DNA from: Stictocephala bisonia
Taxonomy: Eukaryota; Arthropoda; Insecta; Hemiptera; Membracidae
Direction: 5' to 3'
Length of the DNA stretch: 64,000 nucleotides
Assembly (NCBI GenBank): GCA_035578905.1
Contig: JAQJVL010000101.1
Span: 558,001-622,000, forward strand
Made by a program: the position numbers and the translations under genes. The notes beneath the pieces were generated by a model, which ran no database searches, was not told where the DNA came from, and saw only the letters and a program-made list of their open reading frames with translations. Positions 10,816-22,059 of this stretch are shown here, in pieces. Every line of letters begins with the position of its first letter. The stretch's first letter is position 1.

Positions 10816-11570
10816 ATACTATAAGTAGATTGACATCGTAAGTACCGTAGCCTACATAACCCACGTTTATTTCCACCAACCAAATAGTTTTGTGAACATT
10901 ATATTTCTTTCCGCTAGCACTGATTCGTTTATGTGTTAGTGACAAGGCGTGATAACACGCCATAAAACACCTCGGCTTATCACGGCGCTGCCAAAGGAAC
11001 TGGACTGTAATATCTACTGTGTGGTTCGCATCTCTCATTTGCTAGCTGGATGAAATGGACTTTGCAAATTTATTTCACTGTCTGCGGAACCATCAAGCAG
11101 AGGCGTCACATTTATTAGTGGAAATTAGCGACTGCGGTGAAAGCTCTTTTTACTTGGTCGAATATCAGCTTTGTTGCGTTCTTTGACACGCGGAAAGGGA
11201 TGTTTTATACGGGCACAAAAGACAGGAAATGCTAATGTTACCATAATATATCATACTTTTTCACAAAAGACACCCCCTCACCCGCGAGATCCCTAAATAT
11301 TGAGTTTCCATTTAAAAAGTTGAGCAGGAGTCGCAGTGGTGCGCCTGCGCACCTCCTAATGGCCGGCCGACTTCCTTCTGTGTCCGTATTAAATAAAAAT
11401 GGCGGCCTATTAGGTTGCAAAGAGCGCTCTTTTTATCGAGCGAGGACGGGACGGCTGGGAAAATGGCCGCCGCACGTCTCCGCTGTTTGAACAACGGCTT
11501 TGGGCCGCGCGGCGATCCGCTTACCGGCTGCAATATTACAACTGAGTCGCAAATGTAATTAAACCTGCAG
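10816..11570. promoter_or_regulatory. CpG-rich island with NRF1-like and YY1/Pho-like sites
   Basis: This is the most GC- and CpG-rich non-repetitive stretch in the window. Within about 130 bp it has TGCGCCTGCGCA (11,340-11,351), a near-perfect NRF1/Erect-wing palindrome. Three ATGGC-core YY1/Pho-type sites follow: AATGGCCGG at about 11,358, AAATGGCGGCC at about 11,397 and AAAATGGCCGCC at about 11,460. An ETS-like CTTCC lies between them. This combination is known from TATA-less housekeeping promoters, and Pho clusters also occur in Polycomb response elements. ORFs of 60-74 codons on the minus strand are unrecognised. Orientation and target gene are unknown. Confidence 0.4.
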
Positions 11571-11614
11571 TTGCTATTGATTGTAGGTGATATATTTTAG
11601 ATTCGGAAAGTGAA

Positions 11615-11705
11615 ATGGCAAAAACTAAACGAGGATCAGTGTCAAGGGCGTGTTATCGTTGAAAGTAAAACTAAACGAGAGGATCAGTGTCAAGGGTGTA
11701 CTGCG
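11615..11705 (+). repeat. Local tandem duplication, about 50 bp
   Basis: AAAACTAAACGAGGATCAGTGTCAAGGG is followed about 50 bp later by a near-copy with GAGAGG in place of GAGG. Two copies only. Confidence 0.8.
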
Positions 11706-12719
11706 ATTGGAGAAAGTAATTTTATTCATTTATTAATTTTATTCAAGTCATTTAGCAGTTTTACAAATCAAATCATTACAGAAAGCTAAGTAATTTGTAT
11801 AAAATTGTCAAACATAGCATTAAAAAAAATGTGTCTGAATTTGGCAAATAAACCAAGCAAAGTTTGTTTTCTTATAGACCTCCCTATGTCAATAAATAGT
11901 TCAATTTTAATATAAATTAAATCAGGAATAAGCACTAAACAAATTTCATACCTTGATTCAATATAATGGCCGATGTATTTTATTACTACTTTAGTGTCTA
12001 TAAAAAGAGAACAAAACAAAATATAGCCAAACACACACCCTCCCCTCCCCCAATATTAAAAAGCCAACGCACCCAAACAAAAACTACAGAATTCATCACA
12101 TTTTACAAATCAAAGATATTGTTTACACCGTAAAGTCAATCCAGATGCGGCTCCAACTACAATGGTGTTTTAAGTTTTAAAAAAATGTGATGAATAGAAG
12201 AGCTAGTGGATGGGCTCAAACAGGCATTTGGACATTGATGTTTGAATAATCAAATAGTGCTCTATGTTTGTAGTGAAACAATGAATGCCTTGGGGTGCCT
12301 CGTGCAGTTGGCTTTGCTCGGTTTTAACAAATGAGGCTCATTAAAGAATTATTTTAAGCCAGCTGTTTGACGAATATAAACCATTCAAATTACTTTACTC
12401 GGAATTTACCAGTTTGACCACAGCAGTATGATTTTTTGAATTCTGTTCACACTGTTGCTCACTAAAATTTTAATGATGATGTTTTATCGATAACAAATTC
12501 AAGACCAGAAACATAAACATGTAATTAGGTTTAGTTTTTATTAAATATTCTTTGATATAAATGCTACAAAAGAATTTAACAAATTGGCTTGAGAATATTA
12601 GTTAAAATATCAGTTTATTGTCTAGTTAAAAATATGTCAATAGAACACACTGTAACAAGCTGTGTTTAAGATTTGTAATAAATGGAAAGTTCTTAAGACT
12701 ACAATTGGATAAAACTACA
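11706..12719. other. AT-rich DNA without a recognisable gene
   Basis: Contains an 82-codon minus-strand ORF (11,786-12,034) rich in Ile/Phe/Tyr, typical of translated AT-rich DNA. Nothing else supports a feature. Confidence 0.5.
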
Positions 12720-13706
12720 AACCGTAAGGACCTTCTAGTGGAGGACGTTACATTACTCTACCTCATAACAGGTCCATGTTTGTTGATACTATAAGCCAAG
12801 TGGTAGCCCTATTGGTTAAGGCGTGAGGACCTACTAGTGGAGGACATTACCCTACATTACTCCGCCTCATAACAGGTCCATGTTTGTTGATATAAGCCAA
12901 GTGATAGCCCTATTGGTTAGGGCGTAAGGACCCACTAGTGGAGGATGTTAAGTACATTACTCCGCCTCATAACAGGACCATGTTTCTTGATATAAGCCAA
13001 GTGATAGCCCTATTGGTTAGGGCGTAAGGACCTACTAGTGGAGGATGTTACATTACTCCGCCTCATAACAGGACCATGTTTGTTCATATAAGCCAAGTAG
13101 TAGGCCTATTGGTTAGGGCGTAAGGACCCACTAGTGGAGGATGTTACATTACTCCGCCTCATAACAGGACCATGTTTGTTCATATAAGCCAAGTAGTAGG
13201 CCTATTGGTTAGGGCGTAAGGACCCACTAGTCGAGGATGTTACATTACTCCGCCTCACAACAGGACCATGTTTGTTCATATAAGCCAACTAGTAGGCCTA
13301 TTGGTTAGGGCGTAAGGACCCACTAGTCGAGGATGTTACATTACTCCGCCTCATAACAGGTCCATGTTTGTTTATATAAGCCAAGTGGTAGGCCTATTGG
13401 TTAGGTGATAAGCCAAGTGATAGCCCTATTGGTTAGGGCGTAAGGACCTACTAGTGGAGGATGTTACATTACTCCGCCTCATAACAGGACCATGTTTTTT
13501 TTATATAAGCCAAGTAGTAGGCCTATTGGTTAGGGCGTAAGGACCCACTAGTAGAGGATGTTACATTACTCCGCCTCATAACAGGTCCATGTTTGTTTAT
13601 ATAAGCCAAGTGATAGGCCTATTGGTTAGGGCGTAAGGACCTACTAGTGGAGGATGTTACATTTCTCCACCTCATAACAGGACCATGTTTGTTGATATAA
13701 GCCAAG
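12720..13706 (+). repeat. 96-bp tandem array, about 10 copies
   Basis: The unit reads AAGGACCCACTAGTGGAGG, then ATGTTACATTACTCCGCCTC, ATAACAGGACCATGTTTGTT, ATATAAGCCAAGT and CTATTGGTTAGGGCGT. Unit starts at about 12,728, 12,827, 12,928, 13,028, 13,124, 13,220 and 13,316 show early copies of 99-101 bp and later ones of exactly 96 bp. A small internal duplication occurs at about 13,399-13,430. The CTATTGGTTAGGGCG segment resembles a pol III A-box or tRNA D-arm, but no B-box lies in the unit. Confidence 0.95.
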
Positions 13707-16327
13707 TCTATTATTATTATTTAGGTATATCTAAACTCTAAAATTTAAAATATCATTTACATATTCTAACTACGAAATGCTAAAAATGATTTGTTCACAA
13801 ACTAGTTCAGAATGGGTGTTTTTTGTCGCATTCTGTGTAACCTTTGTAGCGGATGGATTTTTAAAAACAAATATTTGGTGTGATGAAAGGTTCTAAAATA
13901 CCCGAAAGGTCGTGTATATCTTTATAAACCAATCTAAAATTAACTAAGAATTTAAATATATGTTGTATTTAAGTAGAATCTGTAGGTCTATTGGTGTCCA
14001 GTTTACGGACTTACGATAGGCCCTATCGTAAATATAGTAAGTAATATTATAAAGACTAATAGAACCTATGAATATAAAAACGTGTTTGACTAAAATAACT
14101 AAAATAAACTCAATGTCAACACCCAACTTCTATCAAAAACAACCCGTTGTTGTGTTGTTGACAAGTAGAAATTTGAATATTTAAATAAATGTAAATTGAG
14201 ATGACACGTCTCAAGATAAAATCCACCACACTCTCTGCAAGTTTATAAATGTTTGAGGTGAAAAGAACAAACGACAATAACTATTTAACATATTTATCAA
14301 ACAGGAACTACAATTATGAAAGTAGGTAACTTATTTGTTTAGTTGCCATTTTTTTACAATTGTTTTGCTTTGAATAGTTGGTATGAGTGTTATATTAAAA
14401 TTAATCACATGATTATAGCCTATAAGGGTTTTGAAAAGTAATATAATAAAAATATTATCTGGAATATGATTAATACGAATGTAATAATGAGTCATTATAA
14501 TTAAAGAAATTAATAAGTAGGTAAATTGAATAATGAAATAATTAGAGGTGGTAAGAAAGATTAGGCCTACCAAAGAAAATAGTATTAATCATGTATACAG
14601 CACTTTTGAAATAAAATAAATATAAAGGGTAGTATTATAGGCCCTAATAGGCCTAAAAGTTTATAATGGAACAACTAACCACAAAAGTAAAAAAATTATA
14701 AAATGAATAAATAAAATAAGAAATATGCGAAGATGTAAAGCCCTAAATTAGCCAATTCCACCAACATAGCCTATCCATATGGTCATTTACGAACCACGTA
14801 CTACACTTCCACCCCACCCCTAGAACATGTACCGGAGATTACTTTAATTACAATTATGTCTAACAGTGTCTGCAAAATAACATTTGCCTCAAGGGGATGA
14901 CTTAGAAATTTGTGAATAAACTATTTCTAGAAGGCCTACCACAAAAATAATTTTTGTTGAATCCATATTTTTACAGGTTTTGTTTTATATGGCAAAATAA
15001 TAATATTGATAGTTATTAACTCAATATTAATTATATATAATTGTTTAAGGATTAGGTGTAGGCTAGTAGGAATTTTGGTTAAATAAAAATGTTCTTAAGC
15101 AACTAAAATTAAAATGAAGGTAATTTGTAAACTAATTAAGACAAAAATTGCATGTAGGCCTAATTACTTCAATAATTTACTCTATGAACTATACAACTCA
15201 GTTCAAAATGTAGATAAACTTCACATAGGGGAAACGTGACATTTAAAAATGTCAATGTGACCTTAGAAATAACAAAAAAGCCACCTTGGACTTTACTGCC
15301 TTGATATTTATTCTGGATTTAGTGGCGAAGGCTAGGAAGTAAGGAGTACAAAGTTTGAATCGCAAACTGAACTAACAGTAGGTACTTAACTCGTTAAATA
15401 ATCTTTAAGCACAGATCTGCAGGCCCATGTGAACTGGCAAGTGAGGTAAATATATGTATAGCCTACTTTCGTACTCACATTAGCTCATGTTTAAACAATC
15501 TTAATTTTATATTTGGCTAGCGCGCTACGTTTTTCCGCGCTATGCAAGCTGAAAAATTAAAAAAATTTGTTGTAAAAACAGTGTAGGGGGATTCCTAATC
15601 ATGCAATAGTATTTGAAGAGAGATGTTTAAAACATGGCGTTCCGATAGGAGAGAGGGGAACTATTAGAGATTATAGTTCACTCCCTTTTAATAATCAAGC
15701 ACTCTTGTTTTTTAAATAACCAAATAAGATAGAACATTTCAGAAAAATAACAAGTAATTTGTATAGTATTACTTCACAATAGCAGGAAGTAGCTTAAAAT
15801 AAGAGTAGTTGCTTAAAGAACATAGCCATGGCTAATTATGTCTTAAATATTTTGTAATATATCGTACGATTATTCGTCAAATTTCACTTCCAAGATACCC
15901 AATATGGCGGGAATGTAGAAACGATATTGAATTTGAATACTGGTAGCATCTGCTGCACTCTGACGGGAAATCCCTGAACCCACTGCAACAAAAATGGCTT
16001 CCAGCTTTATTTTTAGCGGGTTCCCATATTTGTTTTAACACTTTTTTCAGTATTTGTTTGTTAAATGAGTCTAATGAAAAATAAACGGGATCGCTTTAAG
16101 ATTTATCATAGAATTAAATTACCGTTGCACAAACTTAGTTAAAATAAATGTGTTAAAATTGATTATAACAAATGTCAATCCTTAAATAATTATATATAAG
16201 CAATTAAAACATACTTAAACCATTGTGGCAATAATGAGTCAGTATTAGAACATAATACTATCAGTATTATTACGAGAAAAACTTACTGATGGTAACATTA
16301 CCGTAGATTACAAATAAACTTAACAAG

Positions 16328-16329
<2 letters not shown>
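13707..16329. other. AT-rich DNA without a recognisable gene
   Basis: Long AT-rich stretch. A perfect 21-bp palindrome with AGGCCT at its centre lies at 14,011-14,031. TAGGCCTA-type palindromes recur near 14,570, 14,645 and 15,160. A GC-richer patch at about 15,895-16,030 carries ATGGCGGGAA. ORFs of 60-80 codons are low-complexity and not credible as genes. Confidence 0.55.
15895..16030. promoter_or_regulatory. GC-richer patch with YY1/E2F-type motif
   Basis: ATGGCGGGAA at 15,904-15,913 overlaps the YY1/Pho core (ATGGC) and an E2F site (GGCGGGAA). AAAATGGCTTCC follows at about 15,991 and AGCGGGTTCCC near 16,015. The patch is unique sequence in AT-rich surroundings. Regulatory function is inferred from motif content only. 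Confidence 0.25.

Positions 16330-16401
<72 letters not shown>
16330..16401 (+). repeat. (CA)n microsatellite with short (TA)n tail
   Basis: About 32 uninterrupted CA dinucleotides followed by a short TA run. The poly-Val/Cys ORF on the minus strand is an artefact of the repeat. Confidence 0.97.
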
Positions 16402-17984
16402 CATGATTATAATTTTCAATTAATAAACATTTTTGAATCTTAAAAAAAGTGTAACCTTGGACAAGTAATTTAGTAGGCATGCGGTATACAAAAGTCCACA
16501 ATAGGTACTGTAGAACCTTGTCAAATAAACATCAATTCATACCTTATTTAAAATAACTATGAATTTTTACTAACATGTATTTTTACGATAGGAATACAAT
16601 ATTAGGCAACTTGTTAACAATGCTATAAAAAAGCAAAAGCAAATACCTTACAACGTTTTAATATGTTGAAATTTGGATAAGTGTCAAAGTTGTCAGCACA
16701 ACAAATATATATTCAACATCTTTTTGCAAAGGTAATACAATTATAATATTAACAAAAACAACATGCTATCATTTCAAATTTACGAAAATAAACATTACAT
16801 ACATTTATTTCAAGTATAACGACATTACCAACTACAAAAAATAGGCCTACAATAAATGATCTAATTAAAACATAAAGTGAACATTAAAAGTAGGAACAAT
16901 AACTCTAAATAACTTAAGATGAGGTGTAAGCTTAATATTCTGATAATAGTTATAAAAATTAGTTAGGACTATGTGTATTGAGCACTAAAATACATTGAAT
17001 ATTCCATATGAAGTTCCGAGTTATTCCGCAAGAAGCAGCACTGCTGGTGGCCAAACATTCCCGCCAATCAGTTTAAACGTGCTGAAACTAATACATTTTG
17101 TGTTATAACTAGCACAAGCCCAAACTAATTTAATTAAATACAAACAATTTTCATTAAATTATAATTCATATATTTTTTTAATACCATAAGAGAATTTGTT
17201 TTTAATAATTTAAATCTTTGAACATAAGTATAATTATATTTATGAACTAGTTTAAACCCCCCTCAGTCCTAGATCTTTGGGGAAATATAACTTGTGTTCT
17301 TTTCTATGTGCAAATTGGGATAAACCATTTTATACACTATATTAATAGTAATTATTTCGCTTTTTAAATTTTACAAAGTAATTTGCCATTCCTAAAAAGC
17401 CTTTAGATCTATGCGACTGAATTGAAGCTAAATAAATTTTGTAGTACCTAGTGGATTTATAAAAAAAATAAAAAAAAAAAAAAACTAACACTATTGACTC
17501 TCTTTTGATAAAATAAGTTTTATTGAATAATATTATATGAATCTGTTTACGAACGTATAGGGCCTACATGTATAAAAACTAAAAAACATAAGACAATGGC
17601 AAGTATATTTAAATGTTTTAAATCCACAATAATTATTGTTTAAATATTGTAATGATTCAATAATTATACACTTTTAATGTTAAAGATTATATATTATATT
17701 GCTAATGATTTTCCCTTAACTATATAATCAGTTGTTTTATATATAACTTTATGAATCATGCAAATATGAAATCAATATAACAAAAACATTTACAAATGAT
17801 TGTGCGAAAGAAGGATTTGTGAAAATACTATCACAAACCTTTTTTCTCGGGTTTTTATTGTTTATTTGTAAGCCTTTTTACAAAATCTTAATCTTGATTA
17901 AGTTTTAAATTCTTCTAATTTGTAGTAGTACCTGTACAGGATAAGTGTAAAGTGTTTTTATGTTTCTTGTGACGTCTTTCGTAA
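16402..17984. other. AT-rich DNA without a recognisable gene
   Basis: No gene. ATTCCCGCCAAT at about 17,057-17,068 is a good E2F-type site, next to a GC-richer 60-bp patch starting at about 17,015. A poly-A run lies near 17,470-17,484. Confidence 0.5.
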
Positions 17985-17989
17985 ACTGT

Positions 17990-18153
17990 CTTCGAGTATC
18001 AACAATGTTTTCGAGTGTGAACAATGTCTTCGAGTGTGAACAATGTCTTCGAATGTCTTCAAGTGTGAACAATGTCTTCGAGTGTGAACAATATTTTCGA
18101 GTGTGAACAATGTCTTCAAGTGTGAACAATGTTTTCGAGTGTGAATAATGTTT
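17990..18153 (+). repeat. 19-bp minisatellite, about 9 copies
   Basis: Unit TTCGAGTGTGAACAATGTC with C/T variants. Anchors at 18,012 and 18,031 give the 19-bp period. One unit is shortened near 18,050, where TTCGAATGTC abuts TTCAAGTGTG. Confidence 0.95.
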
Positions 18154-19489
18154 TCGTAGTTTTAACAAGACGACCTGAATGAGGAATTTAGTGTCTCAAC
18201 CATGATGATGAGTTCTAAACTCTTCATCATGAGTTCCAAACTCATGAGTTTGAACTCTTTCAAAATTTAAACTTTGAAGCAGTTGTATCCTACAGTTAAA
18301 TACGGATACCTGACGGAATTAAGATAACCTTAAACCCATTGATGAATCACAAGGTTATCCGGAGGCTTTGCCATGAAAATAAAATAATCACTTACCCCAA
18401 ACTATGGTTACTTATTGTTTCTTCTGGACACATTTTAGGTGTAAGAGAGAACTGTTGCCAAATCCTCACCTTAAAAAAGAAAAGTTGAACAAATGTATTT
18501 TTTAATTTTATCTTTATCCTGACGTACAAACTTATTTTTCCCTATTTGAGACATCCATGATGGGAAACGGCTTCAATTTAAACACCCCACTTTTCCCTTC
18601 TGCTTGTAACAACACTAGCGTAGTAAGGTTATTTATTCTTACTCAATTATGAAGCTGCTCCTAAAACAACTAGTCAATTAGGCAATACACATCTCAAAGC
18701 ATTTTTGACAGGTAAATAACTCAATCTACATATTTATGCAGAAGTAAGCTGTGAAATAACTTTGGATCATCTAAAACCGGCACAGGTGGAAATGTACACT
18801 TCCATATCTACGTTCTATTGAGCACCAATATCTCAAGCAGCCTAGCTGCCTAGATACAATACTGCTGCCATACCACAAAGTGTAGTGAGGCTGACTCTTG
18901 ATTTCCATCATGTCCAAATACCAAATTAATACAAAGATCTCTATATGCTTCCCAAGACAACAGGGTTGCTCTAGCCAAAACAAGAATCGTTCTGCAGCTA
19001 CAGGCTGTTCGTTCTTTCATTGTTACTTCAGTGGAACTTACGCAGGAATCTTGACTTCTAGGGCTCATGCCTAACTCTCCACTCTGGGAGAAGAACATAT
19101 CACGTCAACATTATGAACCTTTTGACTGATGTGTCCCATTCATTATATTAAGCATTTCCTTAGTTCTTCAAATGTCTGGTACTTAAGCAGTAACCTGATT
19201 ACCTTAAAGCATTTCCTTTACACTATAATAACATAAAGATTCTGAAATTATATTTTACACCTTAGGGAGGTTTTATTGATTTTAAAATCACACAAACTAT
19301 AACAGAACAAAGATTAATGAAAGAATATTTATATGACAACCAACATCGATATTAGAATTCAAAGAAATGGTAAATAAGCGGGGTAAATAATATTACAGCT
19401 TGAAGCATAATATACTAATTCATATAAAAAAATGAAATAAAAAAATATACATCAATGACACCATAAAAAGAATGATGCTAGATTGACAA
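18154..19489. other. No recognised gene; two overlapping minus-strand ORFs
   Basis: Overlapping minus-strand ORFs of 82 codons (18,850-19,098) and 70 codons (18,771-18,983) lie in a slightly GC-richer patch. Neither product has a motif I recognise. A fragment of decayed coding DNA with a frameshift is possible. Small duplications of ATGAGTTC-type words occur near 18,205-18,250. Confidence 0.4.
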
Positions 19490-21345
19490 ATTTCCATCTT
19501 CGTAAACTGTAGTGGATAAATGAGTGTCTCCCTATGTTTCCTCGTGTGTACAAATAATGCTATGTATTCTTATTCTTATTCTTACATATAAGACGCCGAC
19601 ACAACGTTGTGCGTATTTTAAGGCGAATATGAATGGTTTTATGAGTGTAGGATGAGTGTGGATGAGTGTAGTCTGGTTACTAACTGAGTTCAACTGTTCC
19701 TCAGAAAGGGCAATTTATTAATAGCCCAACAGCCAGGGCAACTAAGGGACCTACAGCTTTACGTGGAATCCGAACCACGTAGTGCTGGTCTGATTTTCAG
19801 CTAATTGACAAGCCTGATACTCAGTTATCTCCCCCACACAACATCCGCACAATGATTACCACCCAACATGGACACCCCAGACTTCTCTAGTAGTGTCCAC
19901 GCCGATAGCAACCATCAAGCGGACGCCATGTCGGTATTAAGAGGACCGAGCATACAACCTATCGCCTACAATCTCCCAACACTTTGTCCCCATGTAGCTG
20001 GGTTACAGCACTGCGCCACCAGTGCCGACCTAAAACAGTGTATGTTGAAGAGGCTCCGGATCGATGTTTCATGCTATCTTTATGAACTGTAGCTGAACAA
20101 ATAAGTGTCTCCCTATGTTTCCTCGTGTGTACAAATATCGCTATGTATGTTGAAGAGGCTCCGGATCGATGTTTCATGCTATCTTTATGAACTGTAGCTG
20201 AACAAATAAGTGTCTCCCTATGTTTCCTCGTGTGTACAAATATCGCTATGTATGATGAAGAGGCTCGGGATCGATTTTTCATGCCATCTTCATAAACTGT
20301 AGCTGAATAAATAAGTGTCTCCCTATGTTTCCTTGTGTGTAAAAATATTGCTATGTTTGATGAAGAGGCTCGGGATAGATTTTTCATGCCATCTTCATAA
20401 ACTGTAGCTGAATAAATAAGTGTCTCCATAAGTTTCCTCGTGTGTAAAAATATTGCTATGTATGATGAAGAGGCTCCGGATCGATGTGTTATGACATCTT
20501 CATGAACTGTAGCTGAACAAATAAGTGTCTCCCTATGTTTCCTCGTATGTACAAATATTGCTATGTATGATGAAGAGGCTCCGGATCGATGTGTTATGAC
20601 ATCTTCATGAACTGTAGCTGAACAAATAAGTGTCTCCCTATGTTTCCTCGTGTGTACAAATATTGCTATGTATGATGAAGAGGCTCCAGATCGATGTTTT
20701 ATGACATCTTCATGAACTGTAGCTGAACAAATAAGTGTCTCCCTATGTTTCCTCGTGTGTACAAATATTGCTATGTACGATGAAGAGGCTCCGGATCGAT
20801 GTTTTATGACATCTTCATGAACTGTAGCTGAACAAATAAGTGTCTCCCTATGTTTCCTCGTGTGTACAAATATTGCTATGTATGATGAAGAGGCTCCGGA
20901 TCGATATTTTATGAGATCTTCATGAACTGTAGCTGAACAAATAAGTGTCTCCCTATGTTTCCTCGTGTGTACAAATATTGCTATGTACGATGAAGAGGCT
21001 CCGGATCGATATTTTATGAGATCTTCATGAACTGTAGCTGAACAAATAAGTGTCTCCCTATGTTTCCTCGTGTGTACAAATATTGCTATGTACGATGAAG
21101 AGGCTCAGGATCGATGTTTCATGCTATCTTCATGAATTGTAGCTGAATAAATAAATGTCTCCCTATGTGTCCTCCTGTGTAAAAATAATGCTATGTATGA
21201 TGAAGAGGCTCCGGATCGATGTTTTATGCTATCTTCATGAATTGTAGCTGAATAAATAAGTGTCTCCCTATGTTTCCTCGTGTGTACACATATCGCTATG
21301 TATGATGAAGAGGCTCCGGATCGATGTTTCATGCCATCTTCAAAA
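19490..21345 (+). repeat. 105-bp tandem array, about 13 copies, split by an element
   Basis: Units contain GATGAAGAGGCTCCGGATCG, then ACTGTAGCTGAACAAATAAG, TGTCTCCCTATGTTTCC and TCGTGTGTACAAATA. Starts at 20,041, 20,146, 20,251 and 20,356 give an exact 105-bp period. A partial unit (19,490-19,567) lies left of an inserted element and full units run to the right up to 21,345. Because 105 is 35 codons, long minus-strand ORFs (up to 156 codons) arise automatically; they contain 35-residue repeats and are not evidence for a gene. Confidence 0.95.
19568..20038 (-). mobile_element. Dispersed SINE-like element, copy B (471 bp, most complete)
   Basis: Inserted in the 105-bp array: TGTAT occurs on both sides (19,563-19,567 and 20,039-20,043), while uninterrupted units read CTATGTATGATGAAG. 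Read on the minus strand, it has a head with TGGCGCAGTGCTGTAAC, one copy of the 76-bp module (about 19,900-19,975), an ACTGAGTATCAGGC block, GGTTCGGATTCC (19,765-19,776, B-box-like), a block of CACTCATCC-type repeats, GGCGTCTTA and an (AAGAAT)n simple tail. The tail, short target duplication and lack of ORF fit a non-autonomous retroposon. The distance between A- and B-like boxes (about 240 bp) is too long for a classical tRNA SINE head. Confidence 0.72.
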
Positions 21346-22059
21346 CATCTCATACAAGTTGTATTTTGTAAACACGCAATAAAGGGGCTATTTCTTATGA
21401 GGACTTTCCAAGACTGTAGGAGTTCTATAAGTCTGTTGGCTCACTCATCACGTATATACTTTGATACCCATTTGGTGGTTTTGGCTACTGCCATCTCAAA
21501 TTTCATAAGTTGCTCATCTGAAAACATAACATTTTATTGAAGTTGACTTATTTTCTGTAAACATTCGCAGTAGAATATTAGAGAACAAGGATTACATAAT
21601 ATTTTAAAGTGTATTTACTTTCTTCAAGAGCATGAAATAATGTCCCCAGTGTTTGGGCTATGACTTCTTAACCTTTCACCTAACTCAAACCATTTTTCAA
21701 GTGTCAAAACAACAATTTTATCTTTCTTTCACAAACAGTTTTACTAAATACTACTCTCATTACTTTCTATCATTTAATAAGTCCTTCAGATAATGTGAAC
21801 AGCATGAATATGCCTTGTTTCTCTAGATATTCATAGCTTATCAATCGCTGTGTACTATCTGTAAGATTGTTTAATAGAGAACATTACATTGCAGTTTCAC
21901 ATGTTTGCTGAACAAACCCTAAAGTAACTTCAATGAAACGCTAGTAGGTTGAACCTGAGATTCTCCAGTCACTTTTTCTAGACCGTTGCTCATTCTTTGA
22001 GCAAGATACTCCCTTTTCACCTTTTCAGAATGCCGTCCAAATCAATTTTAGGATTGAAA
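21346..22059. other. No recognisable gene
   Basis: Unique AT-rich DNA after the 105-bp array. An 86-codon plus-strand ORF (21,280-21,540) starts inside the last array unit and is not credible. Confidence 0.5.

Noticed and set aside
11312..11533. Arg/Pro-rich 73-codon ORF in the CpG-rich island
   Set aside because: GC-rich DNA has few stops by composition; no family match, and the regulatory motifs explain the composition better.
16298..16501. 67-codon ORF with poly-Val/Cys
   Set aside because: Translation of the (CA)n microsatellite.
19959..20429. 156-codon minus-strand ORF with 35-residue repeats
   Set aside because: Consequence of a 105-bp (35-codon) period; it also runs into element copy B.
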